DNA of 64,000 nt from assembly GCF_018449725.1 (NCBI RefSeq), contig NZ_JAAVVC010000006.1, positions 124,001 through 188,000 on the forward strand, in the 5' to 3' direction. The DNA comes from Pseudomonas sp. dw_612 (GTDB taxonomy: Bacteria > Pseudomonadota > Gammaproteobacteria > Pseudomonadales > Pseudomonadaceae). Made by a program: the position numbers and the translations under genes. Shown in pieces: positions 52,839 through 62,266 of the stretch; the first letter of the stretch is position 1, and each line of letters starts with the position of its first letter. Below the pieces are notes generated by a model. It worked only from the letters and a program-made list of their open reading frames with translations, did not search any database and was not told where the DNA came from.

Positions 52839-54913
52839 TGGTCACGCTCGGCCGCCTGGAGTCGCGCGCAGGCGAGCAGTTCAAGGCGTCGGGCGGCGTC
52901 CGGGTCATCGAGCAAAGCTTCGCTGTCACCGGGCAAACGCCGTGACCAGTTGGGGTGCGTGTCGATGGTGCCGGGCAGGTTGGCTTGCTGTTCGATGCCC
53001 AAGGCATCTTCCAGCGGCAGCAGCACCAGCGGCGCACGGGTATGGCCGAGGAAACGGATCGCGGCGTCGAGCACTTGATCGGTTTCGTGGGACTCTTCGC
53101 GGAAGTTCTGCGGGTCTTCGCTCAGCACCCGACGCAGGCCTTCGCGCTCGCGTTCGCGGTGTTGGCGCCATTCGATTTCGCCGCTGGCATCCACCAGGCC
53201 GAGGCGGGCATTCCAGTCGATATCGTGGCCATGCCACCAGCCGTTGAGCGTGGGCAGGTCATGGGTGCTGGTGGTTGCCAGCGCGTTGTCCGGCCAGTCG
53301 AGGATCGGCTTGAAGTGGCTGTTGTCCTGTTCAAACAGCAGCACGCGCATGCCGAGGATCGAACGGGCGATCAGTTTTTCCCGCAGGCCGTCGGCCACGG
53401 TGCCCAGGTCTTCGCCGAGGACGATGGCCCGATGCCGATGGGATTCGAGGGCCAGCAAACGCAACATGTCGTCCACCGGGTAATACAGATAAGCGCCGTC
53501 GGCGGGCGGTGCATCGTTGGGGATGACCCACAGCCGTTGCAGGCCCATCACGTGGTCGATGCGCAAGCCACCGGCATGGGCGAAGTTGGCCCGCAGCATT
53601 TCGATGAACGCGCGGAAACCGTTGCGCACCAGACCTTCCGGGGAAAACGCGGAAATCCCCCAGCCCTGGCCGGAACGGTTGAGGATGTCCGGCGGCGCAC
53701 CGACGGTCAGGGACGCGAGCAATTCGTCCTGGCGACTCCAGGCCTGGCTGCCACCGCCATCGGCGCCGACGGCCAGGTCAGCCACCAGGCCGATGCCCAT
53801 GCCGGCGCTGATCGCGGCGGTTTGCGCCCGGGCCAGGCAACGGTCGATCAGCCACTGGCAGAAGGCGAAGAAGCCGATGCGTCCGGCGTTTTCTTCGGCG
53901 AAGTCGGCGAGGGCAGCGCTGCGCGGGTCTTGCCATTGTTCCGGCCAGTGGCGCCAGTCGAGGTGTTCGCCACGGGCGGCCCGGGCTTCCTGGATGGCTT
54001 CGAAGCGACAGTGGTTTTCCAGGGCTTCGCCGCCGGCATGGCGGAAACTGCTGAAGTCTTCATGCAACGGGTGTTCACCCTGGACAAAACCTTCGTAGAG
54101 CGCCTGCAACAGCCGATGCTTGGCTTCGGCGGCGACCGGCCAATTGATCAGAGGCAGGGCTTCCAGGGCTTGCAGTTGTTCGGCCAGCCCGGTGGCGTCA
54201 ATCGCATCGCGCAAGGCGCGCTCGCCCAAAACGGCTCCCGGCGAGGCATAGAGGCTGTTGAGGAACAAACGGCTGGACGGCGAATACGGGCTGTAGCGGT
54301 GGGTGTCGCTGCTGAACATCGCGTGCATCGGGCTGATCGCCAGCGCCTCGGCACCGCGTTCACCGGCCACTCGGGCCAGGTCTTCCAGGGCTTGGGTATC
54401 GCCGAAGCCGCCGTCGCCGGAACGCCGCAGCGAATACAGCTGCACGCTCAAACCCCAGGTGCGCGGGATCGGGCTGTCCACGGCATCGCCGACGCTGTAG
54501 CAGCGCTCCGGGGCCACGGCCACCGTGAAGGATTGTCCGTCGATGCTGACGTGTTGATAGCCTACCGGGATCAGGCCCGGCAGGACCGCATTGGCATCGA
54601 GTTTCAGGTGCAGGCGCGAACCGTCTTCGAGGTGCACCTCGCACGGGGTTTCCGGTTCGAAATAACGGGCGAGGTCGAGGCCCTTGCCCACGTCGGCGGT
54701 GATCAGCGGCGGCAAGTGACGGGTCTGTTGCACTCGCTGCAATTGCAGCAGGCTGGCGTCGATTTCCTGAGTGGTGCTGGCCGGATGGCCGAGCCCGATC
54801 AGCACTGCGCGCAGCACGGCCGGGGCGACTTTCTGCGGGCGTCCGTTGGCGTCGATCCAATCGACGGCCAGGCCAGCACGGCTGGCCAATATTTCCAGTT
54901 GCGCATCGCTCAT
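52835..54913 (-). CDS. malQ: 4-alpha-glucanotransferase (amylomaltase)
   Basis: This 692-residue GH77 enzyme transfers glucan segments between malto-oligosaccharides. The start at 54913 has GGAGAG upstream and overlaps the treZ stop (ATGA). Catalytic motifs are GGLRIDHVMGLQRLWVIP (nucleophile), VLGEDLGTV (acid/base) and TSTHDLPTLNGWW (third carboxylate). The N-terminal extension of about 150 residues seen in this type of MalQ is present. It probably recycles the short glucans left by TreY/TreZ and GlgX. Confidence 0.96.
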   Translation of the reverse strand: MSDAQLEILASRAGLAVDWIDANGRPQKVAPAVLRAVLIGLGHPASTTQEIDASLLQLQRVQQTRHLPPLITADVGKGLDLARYFEPETPCEVHLEDGSRLHLKLDANAVLPGLIPVGYQHVSIDGQSFTVAVAPERCYSVGDAVDSPIPRTWGLSVQLYSLRRSGDGGFGDTQALEDLARVAGERGAEALAISPMHAMFSSDTHRYSPYSPSSRLFLNSLYASPGAVLGERALRDAIDATGLAEQLQALEALPLINWPVAAEAKHRLLQALYEGFVQGEHPLHEDFSSFRHAGGEALENHCRFEAIQEARAARGEHLDWRHWPEQWQDPRSAALADFAEENAGRIGFFAFCQWLIDRCLARAQTAAISAGMGIGLVADLAVGADGGGSQAWSRQDELLASLTVGAPPDILNRSGQGWGISAFSPEGLVRNGFRAFIEMLRANFAHAGGLRIDHVMGLQRLWVIPNDAPPADGAYLYYPVDDMLRLLALESHRHRAIVLGEDLGTVADGLREKLIARSILGMRVLLFEQDNSHFKPILDWPDNALATTSTHDLPTLNGWWHGHDIDWNARLGLVDASGEIEWRQHREREREGLRRVLSEDPQNFREESHETDQVLDAAIRFLGHTRAPLVLLPLEDALGIEQQANLPGTIDTHPNWSRRLPGDSEALLDDPDAARRLELLACARLQAAERDQ

Positions 54914-56703
54914 AGGCGCTCTCCATCGGGTAGCAAAGGGTTTGCAGCCGTGAGGCTGACGAGCACGCAAAACGGGGCGAGGCTGCTCTGGTTCAACAGG
55001 CCGGACGCGGGTGGATGTTCGAACAACAGCAATGCATCGGCCTGTGGAGGGTGGACCACGGGCGCGTCGCTGAGGTTCAGGTCAATACGCAGCAGGTTGC
55101 CATTGCCGAGGCGCCAGCTCGCTGAAACCGCGCCTTCGCCCAGCACCTCGGCACCCAGCGCCCGGGCACCGGGCAGGTGCGGGATGATGTGCTGGTGACG
55201 CAGTTGCAACAGTTGCCGATAAAGGTCATGCATGGCGTGCTGCGCCGGATCGCCAGCGGGTTTGGGCTGCGAGGCTTCGAAGGTTTGCGGCGCATTCGGG
55301 TCGGGGATCTTTTCGCGTTTGTGCGGATCCTTGAACGCGCTGAACGCCGCGAATTCGTTGCGTCGGCCTTCGCGCACCAGTTCCGCCAGTTCGCCGTGGT
55401 GGCTGGTGAAAAACAGGAACGGTTGCTCGGCGGCGAACTCGTCGCCCATGAACATCAGCGGAATCATCGGCGACAACAGCAGCAGCGCAGTCGCTGCTTT
55501 CAACGCATCGGTCGGGGCCAGTTGGTGCAGGCGCTCACCGAAGGCGCGATTGCCGATCTGGTCGTGGTTTTGCAGAAACAGCACGAACGCACTCGGCGGC
55601 AAGTGACCGCTGGGCTCGCCCCGGGACTCGCCGTGGCGATTGAGGTGGCCCTGAAACACGAAGCCTTCGCTCAGGCAGCGCGCCAGTTGTTCGGTGGGGT
55701 TCTCGGCATAGTCGGCGTAGTAGGCGTCGGTTTCGCCGGTCAGCAGCACGTGCAGGGCGTTGTGGCCGTCGTCGTTCCACTGCGCATCGAAACCTTGCTC
55801 CAGCAGGCTGGCCTGGTTGTGTTCGTTTTCCACGTTCAGCCACACGTGACGGCCCGGCGCGGTGTGTCGGCGGACCCGTTGAGCCAGTTCCTGGAGGAAG
55901 TCCGGGTCTTCGATGGCGTGCACGGCGTCCAGGCGCAAGCCGTCGAAGCGGTATTCCAGCAACCACATCAATGCGTTTTCGATAAAGAAGTCCCGCACCT
56001 CACGGCGGCGGAAGTCGATGGCCGCGCCCCATGGCGTGTGTTTGTCTTCGCGAAAGAAGCCTTTGGCGTAGCGATGCAGGTAATTGCCATCGGGGCCGAA
56101 GTGGTTGTAGACCACGTCGAGAATCACCGCCAGGCCATGGCCGTGGGCGGTGTCGATCAGGTGTTTGAGTTGGTCGGGCGAGCCGTAGGAGGCGTGGGGC
56201 GCGTAGGGCAGGACCCCGTCGTAGCCCCAATTGCGTTCACCGGGGAATTGCGCGAGGGGCATCAGTTCGATCGCGGTGATGCCCAGTTCGACCAGGCGTG
56301 CCAGGTGTTGCTCGACTTCACTGAAACCGCCGAGCGCGCCGACGTGCAATTCGTAGATCACCGCTTCGTTCCATGGCCGACCTTGCCAGTCGTTGTGTTG
56401 CCAGTGGTAGGCGAGGGGATCGACCACCACGCTGTGGCGGTCAAGGTCCCCGGCCTGGGCGCGGGAGGCCGGGTCCGGCACCTCCAGTTCGCCATCGATG
56501 TTGTAGCGGTATCGCGTGCCGGCCGGGCAGCGGGTCTTGATCACAAACCAGCCATCGGCCTGGGGCAGTAGTGGCAGGGATTGTCCATCATCCAGTTCGA
56601 GACTGACGTTTAACGCATCTGGCGCCCACAAGGCAAAACGCGTGTGTTCTGCGTCCAGCATGATTGCGCCGTGGGGCCAGGTCTCAAGGGTCCGTAACGG
56701 CAT
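54910..56703 (-). CDS. treZ: Malto-oligosyltrehalose trehalohydrolase
   Basis: This 597-residue GH13_10 enzyme releases trehalose from the end that TreY makes. It has the N-terminal beta domain (HTRFALWAPDALNVSLELDD), nucleophile motif FDGLRLDAVHAIED, acid/base VWLNVENEHNQ, and FLQNHDQIGNRAFG. It begins 16 bases after glgA, and its stop overlaps the malQ start, so glgA-treZ-malQ-treY form one tightly packed operon. Confidence 0.96.
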   Translation of the reverse strand: MPLRTLETWPHGAIMLDAEHTRFALWAPDALNVSLELDDGQSLPLLPQADGWFVIKTRCPAGTRYRYNIDGELEVPDPASRAQAGDLDRHSVVVDPLAYHWQHNDWQGRPWNEAVIYELHVGALGGFSEVEQHLARLVELGITAIELMPLAQFPGERNWGYDGVLPYAPHASYGSPDQLKHLIDTAHGHGLAVILDVVYNHFGPDGNYLHRYAKGFFREDKHTPWGAAIDFRRREVRDFFIENALMWLLEYRFDGLRLDAVHAIEDPDFLQELAQRVRRHTAPGRHVWLNVENEHNQASLLEQGFDAQWNDDGHNALHVLLTGETDAYYADYAENPTEQLARCLSEGFVFQGHLNRHGESRGEPSGHLPPSAFVLFLQNHDQIGNRAFGERLHQLAPTDALKAATALLLLSPMIPLMFMGDEFAAEQPFLFFTSHHGELAELVREGRRNEFAAFSAFKDPHKREKIPDPNAPQTFEASQPKPAGDPAQHAMHDLYRQLLQLRHQHIIPHLPGARALGAEVLGEGAVSASWRLGNGNLLRIDLNLSDAPVVHPPQADALLLFEHPPASGLLNQSSLAPFCVLVSLTAANPLLPDGERL

Positions 56704-56719
56704 CGTTGAAAACCTCTAA

Positions 56720-58306
56720 TTATTTGTGGCCCGATTTACCCAGGGCCTTTGCCACCAGTTTTTCGTAGAGTTCGGCGTAGGGTTCGACCGCTTTGCACCA
56801 ATTGAACGGTGCGGCCATCGCGCGGCAACGCATGGCGTGCAGCAGATCGGGGAAAGCGAAAACCTTGAACGCACGGCTCACGGCTTCGCGGTAGCTTTCG
56901 ACGGTGGATTCGTCGAACAGGAACCCGGTCACGCCGTTTTCAATGGTGTCGGCCAGGCCGCCGGTATTGCGCGCCACCGGCAACGAGCCGAAGCGCTGGG
57001 CGTACATCTGGCTCAGACCGCAAGGTTCGTAACGCGAAGGCATCAACAGGAAGTCACTGCCGGCGAACATGCGCCGGGCATCTGTTTCGTTGAAGCCGAT
57101 GCGCACGCCGACCTGGCCGGGGAAGCGCAGGGCCAGTTCGCGCATGGCTTGTTCTTCTTCCGGTTCGCCACGGCCGATGATTGCAATCTGGCCGCCGTTT
57201 TCGACGATGAAGTCAGCCACGGCTTCGGTGAGGTCCAGGCCTTTCTGATAGACCAGTCGCGAGACCACGGCGAACAGCGGACCTTCGGAATCTTCGAGGC
57301 CGAACAGATCACGGACGTGGGCGGCGTTAACCGCTTTGCCATCCCAGTCGCCAATGGTGAACGGGCAGAACAGGTGCGGATCGGTGGCGGCGTCCCAGCT
57401 CTCGTCGATGCCATTGGGAATGCCACTGAGCAGGCCTTGCTGGGTCTTGGCGGCGAGAAAGCCGTCGAGGCCGCAGCCGAAGTCCGGCGTGGTGATTTCC
57501 TGGGCGTAGGTGGCGCTGACCGTGGTGATGTGGCTCGAATAGGCCATCCCGGCCTTGAGGAACGACATCTTGCCGTAGAACTCCATGCCTTCCTGTTGCA
57601 GCGCGTGCATCGGAATGCCCAGCTCCGGGCAAGAGCCGAGACTGGTCACGCCCTGATAGGCGAGGTTATGGATGGTGAACAGGGTTGGAGTGCGCTGCCC
57701 ACGCCAGTGCATGTAGGCCGGAGCGAGGCCCGCTGGCCAGTCATGGGCGTGCACCAGGTCCGGGCACCAGTGGATTTGTGCGAGGTTGGCGGCGATATCG
57801 GCAGCGGCCAGGCCCAGGCGGGCGAAACGAATATGGTTGTCCGGCCAGTCGCGACCGTTGTTGGCGCCGTAGGGCGAACCTTCGCGCTCGTAGAGTTCGG
57901 GGCAGATCAACACGTAAATGACCAGGCCATCCGGCATGTCCATGCGCCCGATCTTGCACGGCGGCAATGCGGCATGACCGCCGAGTTCACCAATAATGTG
58001 GATCGGGTTTTCGCTGTGCAGCACTTGCGGATAACCGGGGATCAGCACACGCACGTCGTGCAGGTGCGCCATGGCCCGTGGCAGTGCCGCGGAGACGTCA
58101 CCCAGACCGCCGGTCTTCACCAGGTCGGCGATTTCCGAGGTCACGAACAAAACCTTCTTCTTGTTAGGGTTCTGACTGGCGACCGGTGCCAGCGTCTTGG
58201 TGCTGGTGACGCTGATTGTCTTACTGCTCGGGGCATTCACGGCGCTCGATTCGCCGACCTGCTGATGAGCACGTTCTCCCTGAATATCTAAAGCCGCACT
58301 GATCAT
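56720..58306 (-). CDS. glgA: Glycogen synthase GlgA
   Basis: This 528-residue GT5 glucosyltransferase elongates alpha-1,4-glucan from a nucleotide-glucose donor. The start at 58306 has GGGAGA upstream, which gives about 50 extra residues before KVLFVTSEIADLVKTGGLGD (Lys64 in the KTGGL donor-binding loop). The C-terminal MPSRYEPCGLSQMYAQRFGS and NTGGLADT motifs are complete. The extension is Ser/Thr/Gln-rich and looks disordered. It heads the minus-strand trehalose operon. No glgC is present in the window, so the source of its donor is not visible. Confidence 0.95.
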   Translation of the reverse strand: MISAALDIQGERAHQQVGESSAVNAPSSKTISVTSTKTLAPVASQNPNKKKVLFVTSEIADLVKTGGLGDVSAALPRAMAHLHDVRVLIPGYPQVLHSENPIHIIGELGGHAALPPCKIGRMDMPDGLVIYVLICPELYEREGSPYGANNGRDWPDNHIRFARLGLAAADIAANLAQIHWCPDLVHAHDWPAGLAPAYMHWRGQRTPTLFTIHNLAYQGVTSLGSCPELGIPMHALQQEGMEFYGKMSFLKAGMAYSSHITTVSATYAQEITTPDFGCGLDGFLAAKTQQGLLSGIPNGIDESWDAATDPHLFCPFTIGDWDGKAVNAAHVRDLFGLEDSEGPLFAVVSRLVYQKGLDLTEAVADFIVENGGQIAIIGRGEPEEEQAMRELALRFPGQVGVRIGFNETDARRMFAGSDFLLMPSRYEPCGLSQMYAQRFGSLPVARNTGGLADTIENGVTGFLFDESTVESYREAVSRAFKVFAFPDLLHAMRCRAMAAPFNWCKAVEPYAELYEKLVAKALGKSGHK

Positions 58307-58902
58307 ATGAATCTCCCGTGTTGTTGATCTAATTCTAGGCCTGGCACAAACGGTGTTCGTGGCCAAATCCTGTGGCCGGGCGCAAACGCGCTACGCATCG
58401 GTGAGCAAGGGCTGCCCGATACGCTAAAGCACAAAGGGTGACGCGGCTCATACAAGGGCTGTTGCAAGGATTGCACCAGTCGGAACGCACCTGTCTAAGA
58501 GAGGACTCTGCGCGACAGGTAAAAGTTTCGACTTTTTTTCCGCTTTGTGACCGACCGGTTTCGCCCCGCGAAAATCAGTCTAGGCCAGAACTTAGAGCGG
58601 CACAGACCAAATGGCAAAATTGTTCGACAATCGGTTTAAAGCGGTACGGACGTGCAAATACGGAGGGCAAACGCACCGACGAAGGGCATGTTTTTTTGTT
58701 GTGACGGGCCAAAATGTCACGGGGGAGTCACATGGATGTGCGAGGGGATTTGGGGTTTTGCACTGTTGTGGTGCGCTATGTTTGAAGGGATGTGGGGATT
58801 GTGAGGGCCTCTTCGCGAGCAAGCCCGCTCCCACATTGGATCTGTGGCGTACACAAATCCAATGTGGGAGCGGGCTTGCTCGCGAAGAACGATAACGCGG
58901 TC
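58307..58902. other. Intergenic region, 596 bases
   Basis: The part near 58310-58600 should hold the glgA operon promoter. The AT-richer middle (about 58600-58790) contains no convincing coding frame. A REPIN lies at 58811-58887. An untranslated leader or small RNA gene in the middle cannot be excluded from sequence alone. Confidence 0.5.
58811..58887. repeat. REPIN (tail-to-tail form)
   Basis: CTTCGCGAGCAAGCCCGCTC comes first and GTGGGAGCGGGCTTGCTCGC second. The inner sequence (ATTGGATCTGTG...CAAATCCAAT) is itself inverted-repeat-like. The form is the same as at 35102-35171. Confidence 0.9.
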
Positions 58903-59856
58903 TTAGCCCAGAATTCGTATTGGAGCCCCCGCCGCCCAAGCCTGTATGTCTTCGATCATCTGAGAAAAGAACTGCTGATAATTCTGCCGGCTGACATACC
59001 CGACATGGGGCGTGGCCAGGACATTGGCCAGGGTGCGCAACGGATGAAGTTCGGGCAAAGGCTCCTCATCGAACACATCCAGTGCCGCGCCCGCCAGGCG
59101 GTTTTTCTGCAACGCCTTGATCAGCGCCGCTTCATCGACAATCGGCCCGCGTGCGGTGTTGACCAGCAGGGCCGTAGGTTTCATCCAGTCCAGCGCCTGG
59201 GCATCGACGATTCCGCGACTGCGGTCGCTGAGCACCAGGTGCACCGACAGCACGTCGGCCTGTTCGAACAGTTCCTGCTTGCTGACATGGGCCACGCCGA
59301 CTTCGGCCGCGCGTTCGGCGGTGAGGTTTTCGCTCCAGGCGATCACCCGCATGCCGAACACCTGGCCAAACTGCGCAACCCGCTGGCCGATGCTGCCCAG
59401 GCCGAGGATCGCCAGGGTCTTGCCATGCAGGTCGCCGCCCAGGCCTTGTTGCCACTGGCCGGCACGCAGGGCGTTGGCTTCGGCCACGATGTTGCGGGTG
59501 GCGGCCATGATCAGCGCCCAGGTCAGTTCCGGGGCTGCGTGTTTGTAGCTGTCGGTGCCGCTGACCTGAATGCCCAGCGCGGCGGCGGCTTTCAGGTCCA
59601 GGGCGGCGTTGCGCATGCCGCCGGTCACCAGCAGTTTCAGGTTCGGCAAGCGGCGCAGCAGGTCTTCGTCGAACCGGGTGCGCTCGCGCATCACGCAAAT
59701 CACTTCGAACCCGCCGAGGCGTTCGGCCAGGACGTCGTTGTCGGCCGGGTAGTCATGGAGAAAACTGACCTGGCCAATGCTTTCGAGCACCGACCAGTCC
59801 ACCACGCCGCTGGCCACGTCCTGCCAGTCATCGATCACTGCAATCTGCACTGCCAT
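58903..59856 (-). CDS. D-2-hydroxyacid dehydrogenase family protein
   Basis: This 317-residue NAD(P)-dependent oxidoreductase has the Rossmann motif LGLGSIGQRVAQF and the catalytic triad region: arginine in LLVNTARGPIVDE, glutamate in DVFDEEPLP and histidine in LATPHVGYVS. It resembles phosphoglycerate-dehydrogenase-like proteins, but the substrate is not evident. It follows the alpha/beta hydrolase gene by 13 bases, so the two are probably co-transcribed. The start at 59856 has GAGG upstream. Confidence 0.92.
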   Translation of the reverse strand: MAVQIAVIDDWQDVASGVVDWSVLESIGQVSFLHDYPADNDVLAERLGGFEVICVMRERTRFDEDLLRRLPNLKLLVTGGMRNAALDLKAAAALGIQVSGTDSYKHAAPELTWALIMAATRNIVAEANALRAGQWQQGLGGDLHGKTLAILGLGSIGQRVAQFGQVFGMRVIAWSENLTAERAAEVGVAHVSKQELFEQADVLSVHLVLSDRSRGIVDAQALDWMKPTALLVNTARGPIVDEAALIKALQKNRLAGAALDVFDEEPLPELHPLRTLANVLATPHVGYVSRQNYQQFFSQMIEDIQAWAAGAPIRILG

Positions 59857-59869
59857 CAGCCTTACCTCA

Positions 59870-60889
59870 TCAACGAACGGGATTGGTTTTGTTCAGCCAC
59901 GCGAGCAGGGCCTGATGGAATTGCGTCGGCTCTTCCATCTGTGGCGCGTGACCCATGCCGGGAAACTCCACCAGGGTCGCGTGGGGGATCAATTTCGCCA
60001 CTTGCTTGCCGAGTACGTCGTAGTGACCGAGCGTTGCCTTCACCTCGGGGCTGGCAATGTCGCTGCCGATGGCCGTGGTGTCGGAGGTGCCGATCAGCAG
60101 CAACGTCGGCATTTGCAGGTCCTTGAACTCGTAGTACACCGGTTGGGTGAAGATCATGTCGTAGATCAGCGCCGAGTTCCATGCCACTTGTTTGTGCCCC
60201 GGGCCTTTGTTCAGGCCAGCGAGCATGTCGACCCAACGATCGAATTCCGGCTTCCAGCGCCCCCCGTAGTAGGTGTTGCGCTCATAGGTGCGGATGCCGT
60301 CGGCACTGAGCTTGAGTTCACGCTCATACCATTGATCGACGGTGCGATACGGCACGCCGAGAGCTTTCCAGTCTTCGAGGCCGATGGGATTGACCAGCGC
60401 CAGTTGTTCGACTTGTTCCGGGTATTGCAACGCGTAACGGGTGGCGAGCATGCCGCCGGTGGAGTGCCCGAGCACGCTGGCCTTCTGAATGCCCAGGGCC
60501 TTGAGCAACTGCTGGGTGTTGGTCGCCAGTTGCTGGAAGCTGTACTGGTAGTTGTCCGGTTTGCTGGAGGTGCAGAAACCGATCTGGTCCGGGGCGATCA
60601 CCCGGTAGCCGGCCTCGCTCAGGGCCTTGATCGAACTGTCCCAGGTGGCGCCGCAGAAATTCTTGCCATGCATCAACACCACGCTGCGCCCGTTGGCCTT
60701 GCCATGGGCGGCGACGTCCATGTAACCCATTTGCAGGGATTTGCCCTGGGATTGGAAGGCGAAGTGCTTGACCGTGTAGGGATAGTCGAAACCCTGCAGC
60801 TCCGGACCGTACTCCGGACCTTCGGCGTGGGCCAGCAGGGGCAGGGCGGCGGTCAACAGCAGGCTGGGCAGCCAGCGGGGCGGGGACAT
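59870..60889 (-). CDS. Secreted alpha/beta hydrolase
   Basis: This 339-residue protein has a signal peptide (cleaved near LLAHA, residue 22), so it acts in the periplasm or outside the cell. The oxyanion region VVLMHGKNFCGATWD, the nucleophile elbow LGHSTGGML (Ser143) and a C-terminal GMGHAPQMEEP with the catalytic histidine are all present. The family covers esterases, lipases and haloalkane-type hydrolases. It is likely co-transcribed with the hydroxyacid dehydrogenase. GGAG lies about eight bases before the ATG. Confidence 0.9.
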   Translation of the reverse strand: MSPPRWLPSLLLTAALPLLAHAEGPEYGPELQGFDYPYTVKHFAFQSQGKSLQMGYMDVAAHGKANGRSVVLMHGKNFCGATWDSSIKALSEAGYRVIAPDQIGFCTSSKPDNYQYSFQQLATNTQQLLKALGIQKASVLGHSTGGMLATRYALQYPEQVEQLALVNPIGLEDWKALGVPYRTVDQWYERELKLSADGIRTYERNTYYGGRWKPEFDRWVDMLAGLNKGPGHKQVAWNSALIYDMIFTQPVYYEFKDLQMPTLLLIGTSDTTAIGSDIASPEVKATLGHYDVLGKQVAKLIPHATLVEFPGMGHAPQMEEPTQFHQALLAWLNKTNPVR

Positions 60890-60956
60890 AGGTGGACTCC
60901 ATGGGAAATCGGCTGATGCTGGATCGGCACGATTACGGCGACATTAAACAAATGAC

Positions 60957-61051
60957 CTTGTGGGAGCGAGCTTGCTCGCGATGGCGGTGTATCTGGCAGC
61001 ATTGATTTCGACTGACACTCCCTCATCGCGAGCAAGCTCGCTCCCACAGGG
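60957..61051. repeat. REPIN (GAGCGAGCTTGCTCGCGAT subtype)
   Basis: The inverted arms CCTTGTGGGAGCGAGCTTGC and its complement are of the same subtype as the cluster at 43158-43320. It lies between the YqaA-like gene (ending 61053) and the alpha/beta hydrolase gene. Confidence 0.88.
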
Positions 61052-61052
61052 T

Positions 61053-61487
61053 TCACGCCTCCCATCCCAATGTCGCGAGGGCCAACACCGCATAACGGGC
61101 ACCTTTGGCGAGGGCCACAATCAGCAAGAATCGCCCCAGCGGCTCGCGCATCACGCCGGCCACGAGGGTCAGCGGATCACCGATTACCGGTACCCAACTG
61201 AACAACAACGACCAGTGACCATAGCGCTGATAATGTTTGCGCGCTGTTTCCAGATGCCGGGGCTTGACTGGAAACCAGCGCCGCTCGCGAAAACGTTCGA
61301 TGCTGCGACCCAGCCACCAGTTCACCAGCGAGCCGAGGACATTGCCCACGGTCGCAACCGCCAGCAGCGCCCACAGCCAATCACGATCGCTGAGCAGCAG
61401 CCCCACCAGTACCGCTTCGGACTGCAACGGCAAGAGCGTCGCGGCGCCAAATGCCGCCAGAAACAGCCCGATGAATGCGCCGGACAT
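61053..61487 (-). CDS. YqaA-family (DedA-like) membrane protein
   Basis: This 144-residue inner-membrane protein belongs to the SNARE-associated/DedA-like superfamily, which is thought to include flippases. It has about four hydrophobic segments, a conserved GNVLGSLVNWWLGRSIERF, and SWVPVIGDPLTLVAGVMREP near the reentrant loop. The start codon is taken as the ATG at 61487, which overlaps the stop of the DUF411 gene by one base (TGATG). The function is inferred only from the family. Confidence 0.88.
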   Translation of the reverse strand: MSGAFIGLFLAAFGAATLLPLQSEAVLVGLLLSDRDWLWALLAVATVGNVLGSLVNWWLGRSIERFRERRWFPVKPRHLETARKHYQRYGHWSLLFSWVPVIGDPLTLVAGVMREPLGRFLLIVALAKGARYAVLALATLGWEA

Positions 61488-61933
61488 CAATGGGCGGGGT
61501 AATCCGCCACCACCGTGTCAGTCCCGTCCTTTTTCAGGCCAATGATTTGATAAGCATCGCTCATGCCGTCCATTTCCATCCCCGGCGAACCCATCGGCAT
61601 GCCCGGTGCGGCAACGCCGAGCAGGTCATCACGCTTGCTCAGCGCCAGAACTTGCTCGGCCGGCACATGGCCTTCGACGAATTTACCGTTGATCAGCGCC
61701 GTGTGGCAGGACGCCAGGCGCGGCGGTACGCCGTGCTGTTGCTTGAACTGGCTCATGTTGGCTTCGACATGGTCCTCGACCTTGAAGCCGTTGGTTTCGA
61801 GGTGACTGATCCACTTTTTGCAGCAACCGCAGTTGGCGTCGCGGTGGACTTCGATGGGGATCGGGGCGGCGGCCTGGGCCAGGGAGGAGATGAACAGGGC
61901 GCTCAGGGCGACCAGACGCAGGTGGGTTCGCAT
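61487..61933 (-). CDS. DUF411 metal-binding protein
   Basis: This 148-residue secreted protein starts at 61933; the signal peptide ends near LAQAAAPI. The core is the DUF411 pattern: a CGCC motif in HRDANCGCCKKWISHLE followed by GVPPRLASCHTALINGKFVE and HVPAEQVLAL. Proteins of this family are linked with copper handling. A second Met-rich patch (MPMGSPGMEMDGM) near the C-terminus could also bind copper. It ends at the TGATG junction with the YqaA-like gene, so the two are translationally linked. Confidence 0.85.
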   Translation of the reverse strand: MRTHLRLVALSALFISSLAQAAAPIPIEVHRDANCGCCKKWISHLETNGFKVEDHVEANMSQFKQQHGVPPRLASCHTALINGKFVEGHVPAEQVLALSKRDDLLGVAAPGMPMGSPGMEMDGMSDAYQIIGLKKDGTDTVVADYPAH

Positions 61934-62266
61934 GGGAGGATCTCGACTCGGGTGGCGGTCAAAAAAGAGGCATTTTGACGACTTTAGCCGACGGCGCGGG
62001 GCGAGAGTGTTTCGAAGTAATGCAAGCCACCGGCTCATGTAGCAACTGCCGAGAGTTCGCTCGTAGCAGCTGCCGAGGTACGAGGCTGCGTTCGGCTGCG
62101 AAGCAGTCGTGAAATCAGGCGGCGCGGTGTTTCAGGAAAACCGCGCTCTCAGGTTTGACGACTGCTTCGCAGCCGAACGCAGCCTCGTACCTCGGCAGCT
62201 GCTACACGAGCCGAACGCAGCCTCGTGCCTCGGCAGCTGCTACACAGGTGCGAAGCGGCTAGGCGA
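61934..62266. other. Intergenic region, 333 bases
   Basis: Most of it is the repeat complex at 62039-62243. The first hundred bases hold the presumed promoter of the DUF411-YqaA pair. No coding frame is convincing. Confidence 0.55.
62039..62243. repeat. Inverted repeat with extra half copies (GTAGCAGCTGCCGAG family)
   Basis: The main arms (62063-62110 and 62158-62205) are a nearly perfect 48-base inverted repeat. A partial copy precedes it (62039-62055) and a tandem partial copy of the right arm follows (62207-62243, CCGAACGCAGCCTCGTGCCT). It ends 24 bases beyond the chemoreceptor stop and may act as a terminator. It is the same family as 20481-20630. Confidence 0.88.

Noticed and set aside
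52955..55198. A 747-codon plus-strand open frame opposite malQ
   Set aside because: It is an antisense shadow of malQ and treZ, with no motif of its own and no ribosome-binding site.
58518..58545. A possible AlgU promoter upstream of glgA (GAAACTTTTACC on the minus strand)
   Set aside because: The -35 matches only partly, and the -10 at the proper spacing (TCCTC) is poor.
58436..58800. Short plus-strand frames in the gap upstream of glgA
   Set aside because: They lack ribosome-binding sites and codon bias and run into the REPIN.
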